Shown here piece after piece: positions 1 to 56,203 of a stretch of DNA of 64,000 nt. The stretch comes from Chiridota heheva (lineage: Eukaryota; Echinodermata; Holothuroidea; Apodida; Chiridotidae), in NCBI GenBank assembly GCA_020152595.1, contig JAIGNY010000476.1:888501-952500 (forward strand), given 5' to 3'. How positions within the stretch are numbered: position 1 is the first letter of the stretch; the number at the start of each line of letters is the position of its first letter. The notes under the pieces are model-generated. The model was not told the origin of the DNA and did not search any database. It saw only the letters and a program-made list of their open reading frames with translations. A program made the position numbers and the translations under genes.

Positions 1-1125
1 AAGGCAGATTATTGGTTACCAATAAAGTCTTAAATTTTATTTCGGTTGCTGTGCACGTCTTTCAAATGTATAACTGGATAAGCTCCAACCTACCTAACAA
101 GTTATTTTCATTTAAAACAAAGCAATTATTTACTGAGATCAACTCATTCTCACACATTCAAATACCAAAAACTTACAGAAAAATCTTTGGGGATCGTGCA
201 TGTAATGGAATAGATTGCCAGCCGAGATAAAATGTATAACCTCTTTCCCCCTTTTCAAGAAGAAACTTCAAACTCACCTTTTTCAATTAGCATTTAAATG
301 ATTACTCTGCTTGACTTTTTGCTTTTTATTTTGATTGTAAAGTGCCACTGGTTATAGTTAGTACTGTTTAAGTGAGCGCTATATAAATAGCACCTATTGT
401 TATATATGACAAAATTCCCTGAAATATTCCTTTTAAGTGATAGTTACATATTATATAAAATCACATTTAGTATCTCCTTACTATTAGTGACACAATAAAC
501 AAGCACAGGATACTGATTGGGAACAAAAGTAATAAGCCATAAATAATCTGATTTAATTTAATATTCAGTGTTTAAATGCAACTTTAATCCAAAAGCCTGT
601 AATTGATCAAATTTGAGAAGCCCTTACATGTATAATGTCTTGGTGCAATCAATTATTTGCAGCAAATGCATTATCTCATCAGCTCATCTCTTAAATTGTA
701 GTCCTCACACAAATGAAGACCTCAAATTATTCTGATCCAAAATCAGAAACTGGCATCGCCAGCTTGGCAATGTTAACCCAACATGAGGTTGTTGCCGAGT
801 TCAGAAACATTATAAACAAAAGCTTAGCCATCACACATTTATTTCTATTTCAATCATGAAGCCTTTTATAACAAATATCTATAATAAATAATAAAAATTC
901 AAATGGATTTAGTGGATAATACAAAGGTCTCTCCATATTCTGAATCTTCAAATGGCACAGAAAAAAACTGGTAGATGAGAACAGTTCTAAAAAATCTACA
1001 GAAGAAAAACACTTTTTTTTTTTTTTTCCACATGTAATTCTGATCTGATCACTATTAGATATTTGATAAACAATTTTCCAATACAACACTATAATGCTTC
1101 TTTTTGTCCAAAGTTGAAGACTTAC
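1..1125. other. HIP1 intron, mostly unassigned
   Basis: AT-rich intron sequence downstream of the last visible exon. It holds a short SINE-tail-like motif at about 369-398 (GAGCGCTATATAAATAGCAC), a dispersed repeat at about 730-805 that recurs inverted near 6570-6655, and a T-run at 1011-1028. I see no other gene, RNA or element. Confidence 0.5.
730..805 (+). repeat. Dispersed repeat, copy 1 (inverted relative to 6570-6655)
   Basis: The stretch beginning TCTGATCCAAAATCAGAAAC and containing CTGGCATCGCCAGC and GTTGTTGCC reappears as the reverse complement near 6570-6655 (CTGATCCAAATTCAGAAACT, GATGTTGTTGCC). The similarity spans about 75 bp, with small gaps. Family unknown. Confidence 0.55.
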
Positions 1126-45964
<44,839 letters not shown>

Positions 45965-46594
45965 CTGAAGGAAGGCTTGTTAAGGAAACTCAGATTATCA
46001 GTTTGAAAAAGCAAATCCGAAGGTGAATAGTATACAAGTAGAAACATCAATTACTAGGGTGCATTTTCATATATAAACAAAATTATTATTAAATTTATTT
46101 ATTAAAAAAAAAGGAATAAAGGTGCAAACAACTTAAAAACAGTATTTAAAGTATGGGGATACCTAGTTCTAGCAGCGTGGAAGAACTGCAAACTTTGAGT
46201 TATGAAAACATAAATTTATTGTTATTCTGGGATGAATCTGATAAAATTTAACATTTCTACAAACACTCGTAACTTCAAGACAAAATAAACACTTATAATA
46301 ATTAGTGATTCCTGTCGCACTTTCAAAGCTGCTCCCCTATTTTCATCACAATCCATTCATTTCTTCATGGAATATGTTGCTTACCAACAGATAAACAAAA
46401 TTTAACAACATTAGAACATGCATCCAACTTTGTAATTGCAAATAGCAAATCCCTGGTGAATGGAAGTAAAATGATCAATTTTGGGTATTATATTACTTGA
46501 GTCTCTATGAAATAAAAGAGCATAAAATGCATTCAAACTAACACTTTTCACAGTGAATGGCAAATTCATATACATGTAATATACAGGCAAGCTT
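45965..46594. other. Unassigned intron
   Basis: Upstream intron adjoining the first recognised exon. No element or exon recognised. Confidence 0.4.
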
Positions 46595-47168
46595 AAAAGA
46601 TTACTTTAGTGGTGAAGCAAGTCTATCTTATATAAAAGAGGTCTTTACAGGAAACAAAATGGTGAGAAAAAGTCTTCAAAAATCTTATTCCATTAAGGAG
46701 ATATTCAAGTTTAAAGCTGTCTCATCTGTGTAGAAATGACTGGTGTAGTAAGTCTACTATGGAAAGTTGGCATTTCCATCCTTAACAATTTGTAATGTAT
46801 ATGTTAAGAAAGTTTATTCAATTTTTTCACTACTTAAATTATTTTCCCTTGAACTTTCTTCAGATGGTATATTATAAATACACCTTACTAGATTCAGTTG
46901 TATTACTTGTTTATCATATCCATGGTTTTTAAGCCACAAATTCACATGGCAAAATATGATAGAATACATAAAGACTTTAAGGAATCTGAGGCTATGAGAT
47001 CAGAAGTAGTATGATTTCAGTCATTTCTACACAACTGAAACCAAACTTTAAACTTAGATATCTCCTTAACGGAATAAGATTTTTGAATACTTTCTTCACT
47101 ATTTTGTTTCATTTGAAGTCTTCTTTCATACAAGATAGGCTTGCTTGACCACTGCACAAATCCTTTAA
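46595..47168. mobile_element. Long-TIR MITE family A, copy 3
   Basis: Shares both arms and the interior with 40661-41187 and 3043-5877 (AAGGAGATATTCAAGTTTAA, ACATAAAGACTTTAAGGAAT, GGCTTGCTTGACCACTGCAC). The TTAA in CTCCTTAACGGAATAAG is unoccupied. Confidence 0.82.
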
Positions 47169-47409
47169 GAAATCATCTACAATGAAATTGCATCTAATGT
47201 ATATCTCCTTGAATTGATTTTCATCCAGTTCTCTCTCTAATAAAAAATTCATTGCATTGACTGCTAAGTCTCATTGCTTCATTGATTTAGGGGATCCAAG
47301 CATGTGTGAAATTCACTTTGGATTTAGCAAAAATCATGGGAAATGAAATTGTTTAGCTTCAACTCATTTTCTGTAGAAGATACAGTATGGCACAGTTAAC
47401 ATGTTCAAT

Positions 47410-47696
47410 CAAAACTTCACTGGTTATCCTGACATTTTTGAGACGGACAGTAAATACTGTAGATATTCAAAAAACTTAACGGCTCCCTTTGAAATTCATT
47501 GTCGCCTTTTTGAGAAAATCAATAAAACAGATTATGAGCAATCTGTTAATCTGTTTCTTCTGTTTTATTATCTGTTAATCTGTTTAATTGATTTTCTCAA
47601 AAAGGCGATGATGAATTTCAAAAAGCAGCAGCAAAAATTTTTGAAAATCTATATACTATCCCTCTCCAAAATTTCAGGATATCCAGTGAAGTTTTG
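47410..47696. mobile_element. 287-bp near-perfect foldback element
   Basis: The left arm CAAAACTTCACTGGTTATCC ... CGCCTTTTTGAGAAAATCAAT is the reverse complement of the right arm ATTGATTTTCTCAAAAAGGCG ... GGATATCCAGTGAAGTTTTG with few mismatches over about 130 bp. The small loop is made of AATCTGTT repeats. Confidence 0.88.
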
Positions 47697-48617
47697 AAAA
47701 ATCTGGAACGGAAAATAAGAAACCCCATGCATTTACTGTGGGCTAGTCAAATGTGTAGGCTTATGCAATGATATACATAAAAGTACCCCATTTTTGGGGT
47801 ATTTCAAAGTACCCAATTTTTCAGGCTGCTCCCGGACTGACTAAGGTCTGGATTTATAGTGAAATAAATAACACGACACAAAAATAATTCACCTTTGTTA
47901 CAATTATTTCTGTTGGCAGGTTCAAAGTTTGCAAGACAATAGACAGGAACTATAAAAAAACGGCCAAATTTTGCATGTTGAACAGTAAAAAGGCCATTAA
48001 AAACTAGAATTATATAAGAGCCTTATCATGTATTACAGAATCAGGATATGTTTCAAGGGTATAATACTTGTAGCACATGTACATGCAGCCAATGGCAGGA
48101 TTACAAGAGAGGGAAGGAGGAAGGGGGACCTTCCCCCACTGCTGGTAGGAAAATTTGCCGCCCTTGCAGTAGGCAAATCCTGGGTGGTTCTTTATGGCAC
48201 ACTGGTGTGTAGTTCCTGTTCTCATTTTAAACTGATATAGGGGTAAAATGAAGAAAGATTAGGGTTACATTTCAAAAAAGTTTCTTGAATGTGAGTAGAA
48301 AAGTTTCATTTCCTTTTGAATACCAATCACAGTCTAAATCTACTGATCACAGTACCGATACTTCACAATGACATCCATCCTGTATTAACAACTAGCTTGG
48401 GCATTAATAATTGACAACAAAACAATTAAAATCAAAACCTTTATCAATCTATGAAACCTATTAAACATTTACAAGGATTATGAAAGTAAAATGTTAATCC
48501 AAGCATTCTGGTACAGTACACAGTGCCTTACCCCATTTTCTTCAGGCTTTATTGTTAGTTCCACTGTTGGTAAGAGACATAATGAAAGCCAGATTTCAAA
48601 GGAGGCACAGGGAGGAT
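47697..48617. other. Unassigned intron
   Basis: Includes GTACCCCATTTTTGGGGTATT near 47785 and a short minus-strand splice-like interval at 48527-48570 (AACAG ... GTAAGG) encoding ELTIKPEENG. I could not match this to HIP1 and do not call it an exon. Confidence 0.35.
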
Positions 48618-49215
48618 AATGGAGGTACAGAAGCCGGGAGGTACAGAAGCCGGGAGGTACAGAAGCCGGGGGGTACAGAAGCCGGGGTACAGAAGCCGGG
48701 GTACAGAAGCCGGGGTACAGAAGCCGGGGGTACAGAAGCCGGGGTACAGAAGCCGGGGTACAGAAGCCGGGGGTACAGAAGCCGGGGTACAGAAGCCGGG
48801 GCAGAAGCCGGGGTACAGAAGCCGGGGGTACAGAAGCCGGGGTACAGAAGCCGGGGTACAGAAGCCGGGGGGAAGCCGGGGTACAGAAGCCGGGGGTACA
48901 GAAGCCGGGGTACAGAAGCCGGGGTACAGAAGCCGGGGTACAGAAGCCGGGGTACAGAAGCCGGGGGTACAGAAGCCGGGGGTACAGAAGCCGGGGGGTA
49001 CAGAAGCCGGGGGGTACAGAAGCCGGGAGGTACAGAAGCCGGGAGGTACAGAAGCCGGGAGGTACAGAAGCCGGGAGGTACAGAAGCCGGGAGGTACAGA
49101 AGCCGGGAGGTACAGAAGCCGGGAGGTACAGAAGCAGGGAGGTACAGAAGCAGGGAGGTACAGAAGCAGGGAGGTACAGAAGCAGGGAGGTACAGAAGCA
49201 GGGAGGTACAGAAGC
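48618..49215. repeat. 15-bp GC-rich minisatellite (GGTACAGAAGCCGGG)
   Basis: About 40 units whose length varies from 13 to 16 bp through changes in the G-run, with a few shorter units (for example GGGGCAGAAGCC near 48799). Later copies have CAGG instead of CCGG. The long plus- and minus-strand open frames over it are repeat artefacts. Confidence 0.95.
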
Positions 49216-49460
49216 AGGGAGGTACAGAAGCAGAGAGGACAAAGGCGGAGAGGACAGAGATAGAGAAGACAGAGGCAGAGAAGACAGAGAGGACAGAGGC
49301 AGAGAGAACAGAGGCAATGATGACAGAGGCAGAGGACAGAGGCAGTGAGGCAGTAAGGACAGAGGCAGTAAGGACAGAGGCAGAGAGCAGAGGGCAGAGG
49401 CATAGAGGACAGAGCCAGATAGGACAGAGGCATAGAGGACAGATCCTTAGGGTACCAGAA
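49216..49460. repeat. Degenerate continuation (AGAGGACAGAGGC units)
   Basis: AGAGGACAGAGGCAG-type units grade out of the 15-bp array, mostly 12-18 bp apart. They are more diverged toward the right. Confidence 0.8.
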
Positions 49461-49755
49461 GGAGTGCAAGGGTAGAAGGCTTACCACTGTGAAAAAGAAA
49501 AAACAGATGGATGGGAAAGCCGTTCTTTGTATTCGTTATGATTCCTTCCTAAGTGTTGGACCCCAGCATGAGTTCAGATTTCTGGCAACACCTAAACAAG
49601 GTTTGAACTCTGTAGATCTCATCTCTATACTAAAGTTCATTACTATATTGAAACAACCCTGTTCTTTTACTTTGTACCCAAGGTTTGCCCAGAGTTATCC
49701 CCCTGGTTCTTGAAGTCACTTGAAGTTCATCCTTGTTTATTACAGGGCAGTGATA

Positions 49756-50590
49756 GTGTTATGTAAGTAAATACTGTATGTTAAGTTTCTTCTGAATGGC
49801 TATGGTGATAGAGGAGCTATAGACATTCATTTGCATTTTCTAGGTTATACAAAGAGGGACTTACTGGTCACATTTCCTAATTTACATTTCTTTTGGGTAA
49901 AGGTATGTAAATGAGATTAACAGTTAGGCATCTGGTATGTAAATGAGCTTAGCAGACACTACTTGTACAAATTATATTGATCATAGTTGATCATGTGATA
50001 CTAAGTGTTGTTCATTACTAATCAGTGAGTTGTAGTTGAGAAGCAACCTGAACAGTCAACACTTGTAAGTTCAGAGCTTGAGGAGTTAATGACTGGCAGG
50101 TGTATTGACCATACAGAAGCCTAGCCAGCCTAATAGGCTTGGCTAAGGCGATGGGATCTCAGCTGCCAGCCTGCACAACCTCACAGTTAAAAGAGTACTT
50201 CATTTCACAACAGATTCGTAGTTTGTTTTCAGTGCTGTGGAGTGCGGACTGACAGCAGCGGTGACCAGCCAGAAGCCTAGCCAGCCTATACGCTTGGCTA
50301 AGGCAATGGGATCTCAGCTGCCAACTAGCACAACCCATCACCAAGAGAAATCAGCCACTGCTTATCAGTTCAGTTTCTTAGGTTTTAGTGTAAGCAATAA
50401 CAGAATTGCTCTTCCATATTTGTGAAAGAAAGCTTGGGAGAGTAGATTGTGTGCATTGTTGGAGTTATTGTTGGAATTGTTTTTAATAAACGTCAGAGAT
50501 CTGAGACTGTAAATTTCCCTCTTGGTGTTTTGTGTTTTATTTTTAAGCCTAAGCCGGCTCAGTTCGCGACTGTACGTTAATTGAAACCAT
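49756..50590 (+). mobile_element. Possible solo LTR or other repeat with internal 155-bp duplication
   Basis: AGAAGCCTAGCCAGCCTA then GGGATCTCAGCTGCCA occurs at 50116 and again at 50271. The region later has an AATAAACGTCAGAGATCTGA polyadenylation-like stretch (about 50487). The layout resembles a retroelement LTR, but I could not define its edges or a target duplication. Confidence 0.3.
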
Positions 50591-50739
50591 TTATAGAGGA
50601 ACAATAAGTTGTTTTCATTAAAAAGATAAAAGGTCAATAGGATAGATGATATCAAATGCATTCAATTCAGAGTATACATCAAAATTCTAATGAATCATTG
50701 CATACTATCTATAAAAATGTCCAAAAAAAAAGAAAAAAA

Positions 50740-51030
50740 TACTTTTACTCTTGAACAAAGAGTTCTCACTGATAGATATTCAGCGTTTTTGCTTTTCGCA
50801 AAGAGTTGTTAATGAGTGGAATGGCTTGCCTGAGTGGGTGGTTAGCTCCAATTCTGTTCACAATTTTAAAGTCAACATTGACAAGTTCCTTACTAACTCT
50901 GGGCATCTTTTTTTTTCTTTCTTTTTTTTGTGTGGTGGTGGTGGTGTTAGTTTGGGCTTTTTATGGGGCGATTCACCCTTCTTAGCCTGTCATCAAGCCT
51001 GTCATCTTCTTATGTTATGTTATGTTATCG
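50740..51030 (+). mobile_element. CR1-like LINE 3' end
   Basis: RFCFSQRVVNEWNGLPEWVV followed by SSNSVHNFKVNIDKFL (50775-50900) is the typical C-terminal RT-associated motif of CR1-type LINEs (F..RVVN.WN.LP..VV...V..FK..LD). The element ends in ATGTTATGTTATGTTAT (about 51012-51028), a microsatellite 3' tail. Confidence 0.7.
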
Positions 51031-51759
51031 AAATGTGAAACTTCCATTTGCAAGTTTCTTTCTGAAATCCACCAGATATGTCGGTCATATTACCAGGAAG
51101 ACTTCGTTGATCATACTATTACAAGCGCGGAAAATATTGTACACCTTTCGGCTGAAATCCAATATTCCCACCAGAGTGCTTCCTGTAGTATTCTTCTCTC
51201 TTTTTCTCTCAGGTTTTGACACTGGGGAGTTTTCCTATAGAACTTCTTAAACCGAGTTTAGCCGAACGTGATTTCTTCAGTACTTCAACCAATCAAATGC
51301 TGGGGGAACTTTTCCTTTGTTTCCCAACCAATCAGGTGCAGGTTTGAGGAAAAAAATGTAAGATGCAATACGTGCACGTATTTCCTTCATGTATAACGCA
51401 CGTATGATACGGGCGCTTAAGAAGAAAAAAATCATACGCTTCGACCCATACCAGCCAAGATTCCTCCAGTATTTTATTGGTCAATAAGATTCCTCCAGTA
51501 TACGATTCGTCCATTATGGACACATAAATCTCAGCCATGTGACATTATTTAAATCAGTTATTGGAAATTGCTGATTCAGATTTGGAAAGGTCTATATGAA
51601 GCATGTGACATACTGATAACGAATTGATCATTTTGCCAAATTTCCCATGAAATGCACTTGAGTAGTAAACCCACGTGTGATTTTTCCTTTATTACAAAAA
51701 CATAGCTAGTTTACCCTTTTTGGCCTAACTTTTGGTGTCAACTGTCTTTTACCCAACAC

Positions 51760-52310
51760 ATATCAAAAATGCTAAGTAAAGTTTACTATATTGTGTCAAG
51801 CCTATCGTATATTTTATCTTTGTGTAATTTTAATGCCAGAATGAATCTTTTTAAATCCGTAATTATATCCCAGCTCCTTTATGCCATACCAGTTTGGTAT
51901 CATCTCTTAATAGAAAAAGACAAAGACAGAATTAAGAATTTTTTTACATAAACGTCAAAGATTTTTAACTTGGACTATTTTATCCTTATTTGTATTCTCA
52001 ACGACAGAGCCAAAATCAGATTTTAGTGCAATAGCAAGAAAAATAAATTCAACTGAAAGTCATCCATTACATAATGTTTTAACAAAGCCTTCTTGCCAAA
52101 ACCAACAGAAATGTTCGCAATCCAAACATAGAACCAAAATTCAGAATACAACTGTACAAACATTCTTTTATCTACCAGGCGGCTCTTTATATACAAAATG
52201 GACAGCTACAGCCACTTCTTTAATTCTTTTTTAATCCTTTAACTTTTTTCACCAGCTTATGTCTAATATATATATATTATATTATATATATATATATATT
52301 TTTTTTGTAT
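51760..52310 (+). mobile_element. LINE RT C-terminal fragment and AT tail
   Basis: ARMNLFKSVIISQLLYAIPV then WYHLLIEKDKDRI (51835-51930) resembles the end of a LINE reverse transcriptase. A broken continuation runs to about 52210 and closes with a TA-rich tract (52267-52300). Clade not determined. Confidence 0.55.
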
Positions 52311-52439
52311 CTATAGATTTATCATTTTATATCATAACTATGTTTTATGTAATTTTCTTTTCTTTATTATATGTATGTTATTAAATGTTAATCCTTTTTA
52401 CAAATGTGCATTTGTACTGGAAGCAATAAATTGAAAATT

Positions 52440-53260
52440 GATAGGGCAGTGTTCTCAGTGACCTCCAGGTGTTTCAAGTAAAATTTACAGGCGGAGGCCA
52501 AGAAGAAATTGCCATAGTCCAGCCTGAATCTGAGGAGAGAGCGGTATAAGGTGAACAGAGCGAGCAGATTTGCTCCCCAATCAGTGCTTGAGAGGACCAT
52601 GAAGAGATGGAGGATTTTGTGGCATTTTGTTTTAAGGTTGTTGATGTGGGGGGATAGGAAAGTTTGGAGCCGAGAGTCATGAGGAAATAACCTTCCTTAT
52701 GAAGAATGGTCCATCAATCATTCATGGGTTTTGCACAAAGTCCTCCCAAATATATAATGTATATTTATATTTAGGCTCAGACAATTGACTAATCTGATTA
52801 ACATCACTAAACAGCAGTTATGTAGCTTGAGTCCCAGATGAATGACCTATTGTGTACAGTATAACAGTAGCTGGTTGCTAACAAGTGAACTGTGAATAGA
52901 CTATGAATATGCTGTAAGTTAAGAAGGTATAGATTACTCCTGTGGTGTGTATGGTGTAACAATAGCTGGTTGCTAGTCAATGAATTGTGAAGAGTCTATC
53001 GGGTTGAAGGGTGTGGATTACCCCTGATTTTGAGAAAATCGAGGGTGTCTGGTTGGAGGGGTCTAAGGGCCAAAAATTCTTAATGTGATTCTGAGGAAGG
53101 GAGAACTGTCTTTACTGGGGATTATAGAACCTTTAAGGCGGAGATTGGGGCGGAGGAAGGAGTTGCTGTTGTTGAAATGGATGAGAACAGTTTTGTCTAT
53201 TGATAACTTGAAACTGTCCATAGACCTTTGAATGCTATCAAAGAACACTAGAAGTAGCAA
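52440..53260 (-). mobile_element. LINE RT fragments (RNase H-type family), split
   Basis: The minus strand encodes FKLSIDKTVLIHFNNSNSFL near 53160-53220 and SSTDWGANLLALFTLYRSLL, RFRLDYGNFFLASACK near 52490-52590. This fits the RT palm/thumb of I/Nimb-type LINEs (KT..I.F; WG.....L..LYRSL.RS.LDYG). An unrelated ~360-bp segment (about 52690-53050) separates them; it carries a partial internal duplication (AGTAGCTGGTTGCTA / CAATAGCTGGTTGCTA). Confidence 0.65.
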
Positions 53261-53833
53261 AATATTTCATCAAAATTGGTTAGAAATTGATCATTCAACA
53301 ATATCAATCATCAATATGTAAATTTGCGATGTGTTACAGCTTGACCTTGTTATTTTCTTTGATAAATCCCTGTTGTAAAGCCTTTTTTTTTTTTTTAAAT
53401 CACATTTTTTTTTTAAAGTGCAGAAAATTCTTGACCAACAATCTTGCACCTAAACTCACAATCAAGAAATAAGAAGTATAGCTGATCACCTCACCAATGA
53501 AAGCTTTATATAAGACTTGTATGACAATTTTCGTCAAGACAAAAAGTTCTAATTTTGTTTACCTCCAAATTCTGAAAAACTACCTATCCTGGGGAAGTAA
53601 CTGTTAATTCTGGGTATAGTGTGAATAATATATTCCAAACAGTCAAAAGCACTTTCTAAGCTATAGCTAATCAAAGTTTGAATAATTCTTAAGGTATGAA
53701 AATTTTGTGATGTATGCATGAGAGGACAATTCAAAATTGTTAATATAATTCTTTAAATTTCTGTTGTACATTTCAGCCACTGAAGATCTTAAGACTGTTT
53801 TCTTGTGCTTAATTTTGGTAGAGAATATGATGG

Positions 53834-53865
53834 TTTGTTTGTTGTGGTTTAACGGCGCTGCAGGT
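53834..53865 (-). mobile_element. 32-bp minimal LINE insertion
   Basis: TTTGTTTGTTGTGGTTTAAC then GGCGCT is the extreme 3' end of the LINE family at 8304 and 43997. It is bracketed by TATGATGG at 53826-53833 and 53866-53873, an 8-bp target duplication. Confidence 0.6.
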
Positions 53866-55301
53866 TATGATGGAGATTCAAAACTGTTTCTTCACACTTC
53901 CATTCAAGGAATATTGGTAAAGAATTGAAAAACAGTAACTTAACATAAAACAATTCAAATATTTTGTTGGTGTTATTTCACAAAATATACATAATTTACA
54001 TATTTTATCATTAGACCTTAAAAATCAAAAAGCCTGTCAACTAGTTGATATTTAACCAATTTTGATAACTTTTTTGTTGTTTTCATGGTTTATAGCATAC
54101 ATTATTTTCTTCCAATGAAGCTCATGTTGCTACTACCTGCTCAAACATGAAGATTGTCAATCACGATTGTATAATCTTTATTATCATCTGCGAAAAAAAC
54201 TTTTATATAGATATTATTATGTGACCCTCTTCTGATCTGTGCATCTCACCCCAACTAGTCTCTTCAGGTCTCCTGGCCCATAAGGCTACAGTGCACTCTC
54301 TCCACTGGACTGTGTTATTTGCAACGTGTCTAGTTTCGGTCCACAAGCTCCATCCCATCACTTTCCTCTCCTTTCGACTGTCCTTCTCCAGGTCGTTCTA
54401 GGACAACCAACTTTCCGTCTCCCGTCTTGTTTCCACGTCATAGCTGTCACACAGTGCTTAATAGTGCTAATGCGTATCACATGACCAATCCACCTCCACC
54501 TTCTTCTTTTTACTTCAGTGCTGATTTTGTCATGTTTAGTGATTCTCAGTATTTCATCATTAGATATTACATATGGCCATCTGATCTTAAAAATCCTCCT
54601 GTAGCATTTGAACATAAATGTGACCAGCTTTCTATTATCTGCTACATTAACTATTATCTGCTACATTAACTCTCCATGTCTCGCAACCATACAAGAGTAC
54701 AGACTTAACAAGAGAGTTAATCTAGTCGTATTTTTGAATATATTAACCCTTACTCTCTCAGCGTCACGGTGACCGTGACAGTTACGATCCATTTTCCAAA
54801 AATTCTTTTTGAGTACCTTCCCAAAATCCTATAGAGCTGCAAATAAGTTCATTCAAACCAGATTGAATAGATCTTTCATAATATGGTTATTTTGTTGGGG
54901 GTTAGATTGAAATTTTTTGAGTAAAATCGTTACAAAAAAGCGCATTTTTAAAAAAACAGCATTTTTTTTTTTTTTTTTTTTTTTTTTTGAAAGACGAATG
55001 TCATACGTGAATATTTTTTCTATTTTTTTTTTCTTCAGGTAAAGTATAAAGATAGTTTGAATTGTTGGTTGCTACACGATTTTTACTTGTACTTGGTCAA
55101 TGTTTGTGTTTTTTTGGAGAAAATATGCCAAAATTTGTGATTTCGGGCCATTTTGGACCTTTTTTGATCAAAAAATCATAAAAAACGGCCCAAATATTGT
55201 ATTGGAATTTTTAAAATCTCTACGGATAGAGGAGAAATAGATCGTTCAGACGAACTATTACAATAACAGATGCACCCCCTCTACTTGCCCAAAAGTCTCT
55301 G

Positions 55302-55547
55302 ATGATGACGTCAATTTGCGTTTTTTTTTTTCCTCGCACATTCGACATCACAAAATGGCGAGATACAAGTTACAACGTCGAACGTGCCTTCCGACTCCTA
55401 TGTTTTCTTCAGAATAATGATGACTCAGAGGGGTCGGAAGGTACTTCTGATGAAGAAGATGTACCAGAACTCGACCAGATTGAGGAAGAGGAGAATATAG
55501 AGCCTGCTGAGATGGATAGTGATCTGTTCCAAATTACGGAGTGGTGA
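55302..55547 (+). pseudogene. piggyBac transposase N-terminal remnant
   Basis: The open stretch contains YNVERAFRLLCFLQNNDDSE and a long acidic tract (EDVPELDQIEEEENIEPAEM), the usual opening of piggyBac transposases (a VE.AL..L motif then acidic residues). The likely original start, ATGGCGAGA at about 55351, is in another frame. GTGAGTGT after TGG at 55546 could have been a splice donor. No DDD catalytic domain follows. Confidence 0.5.
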
Positions 55548-55904
55548 GTGTTTTCTTCCAAAAATAGCGAAAGTACTACATTGTAAATGTGTTGTAATAA
55601 AATAAGGCTTATAGAATTATAATGATAAATTAGCGGGGATTTTTTGCTTGTTACGAGAAACAAGTAAAAGGGACACTAAAATCACATATAAAAAAAAGGA
55701 TTTAGGTCCTTTCTATAATAGCCCGCATGAAACAAATGAAGCTGAACCCCAATAATAACATTTCTGAACCCAATGGCAAAATTGTAAATTTAACTGAAAT
55801 ATGTGTATTCCTAATTTCACAAACATTTCTAAATGGACTGAAATGCCCCAGGCCCATTTAGAAGAAAATGCTTGTATATAGGCCTTTTAGGACATTATTT
55901 TGAT

Positions 55905-55945
55905 GCCCCATTTTTTTTCCTTTTCCACTCCCCCTGGCTATGCCA
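55905..55945 (-). mobile_element. Solitary hAT-type terminal sequence
   Basis: The reverse complement reads CAGTGGCATAGCCAGGGGGA, a hAT-style terminal repeat of the same style as 26738. No partner end was found inside the piggyBac-like element. Confidence 0.4.
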
Positions 55946-56061
55946 CTGTTGTGGTGATGACTAGATCGATAAAACAAACATTTTGGACCCCTGTATGTAC
56001 CCCCGGGCTTCCCGGCTGTAAAAGTCTGTCCCCACGGTTACCACAAAAATGTGGGGCTGGT

Positions 56062-56203
56062 TAGAAACCACAATAAGATGTTATGCGATAACATGTTATG
56101 CGTATGCTTGAAGAGGACGAGCCGCCCGCTACTAGAAACCACAATAAGATGTTATGCGATAACATGTTATGCGTATGCTTGAAGAGGACAAGCCGCCCGC
56201 TAC
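56062..56203. repeat. 71-bp tandem duplication
   Basis: The block TAGAAACCACAATAAGATGT ... GAGCCGCCCGCTAC at 56062-56132 is repeated at 56133-56203 with a single visible difference (GACGAG/GACAAG). It lies inside the charged coding-like stretch of the piggyBac-like element. Confidence 0.95.

Noticed and set aside
48527..48570. Minus-strand mini-exon (ELTIKPEENG) as the missing upstream HIP1 exon
   Set aside because: It has AG and GT borders but no resemblance to the conserved N-terminal ANTH helix.
48478..49487. Frames of about 280-310 codons on both strands (RSREVQKPGG / ASVPPGFCTS repeats)
   Set aside because: Produced by the 15-bp minisatellite; no conserved domain, and both strands are equally open.
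51270..51330. Promoter with two CCAAT boxes (ACCAATCA twice)
   Set aside because: No first exon, start context or TATA element could be tied to it; it follows a LINE tail and may be repeat-derived.
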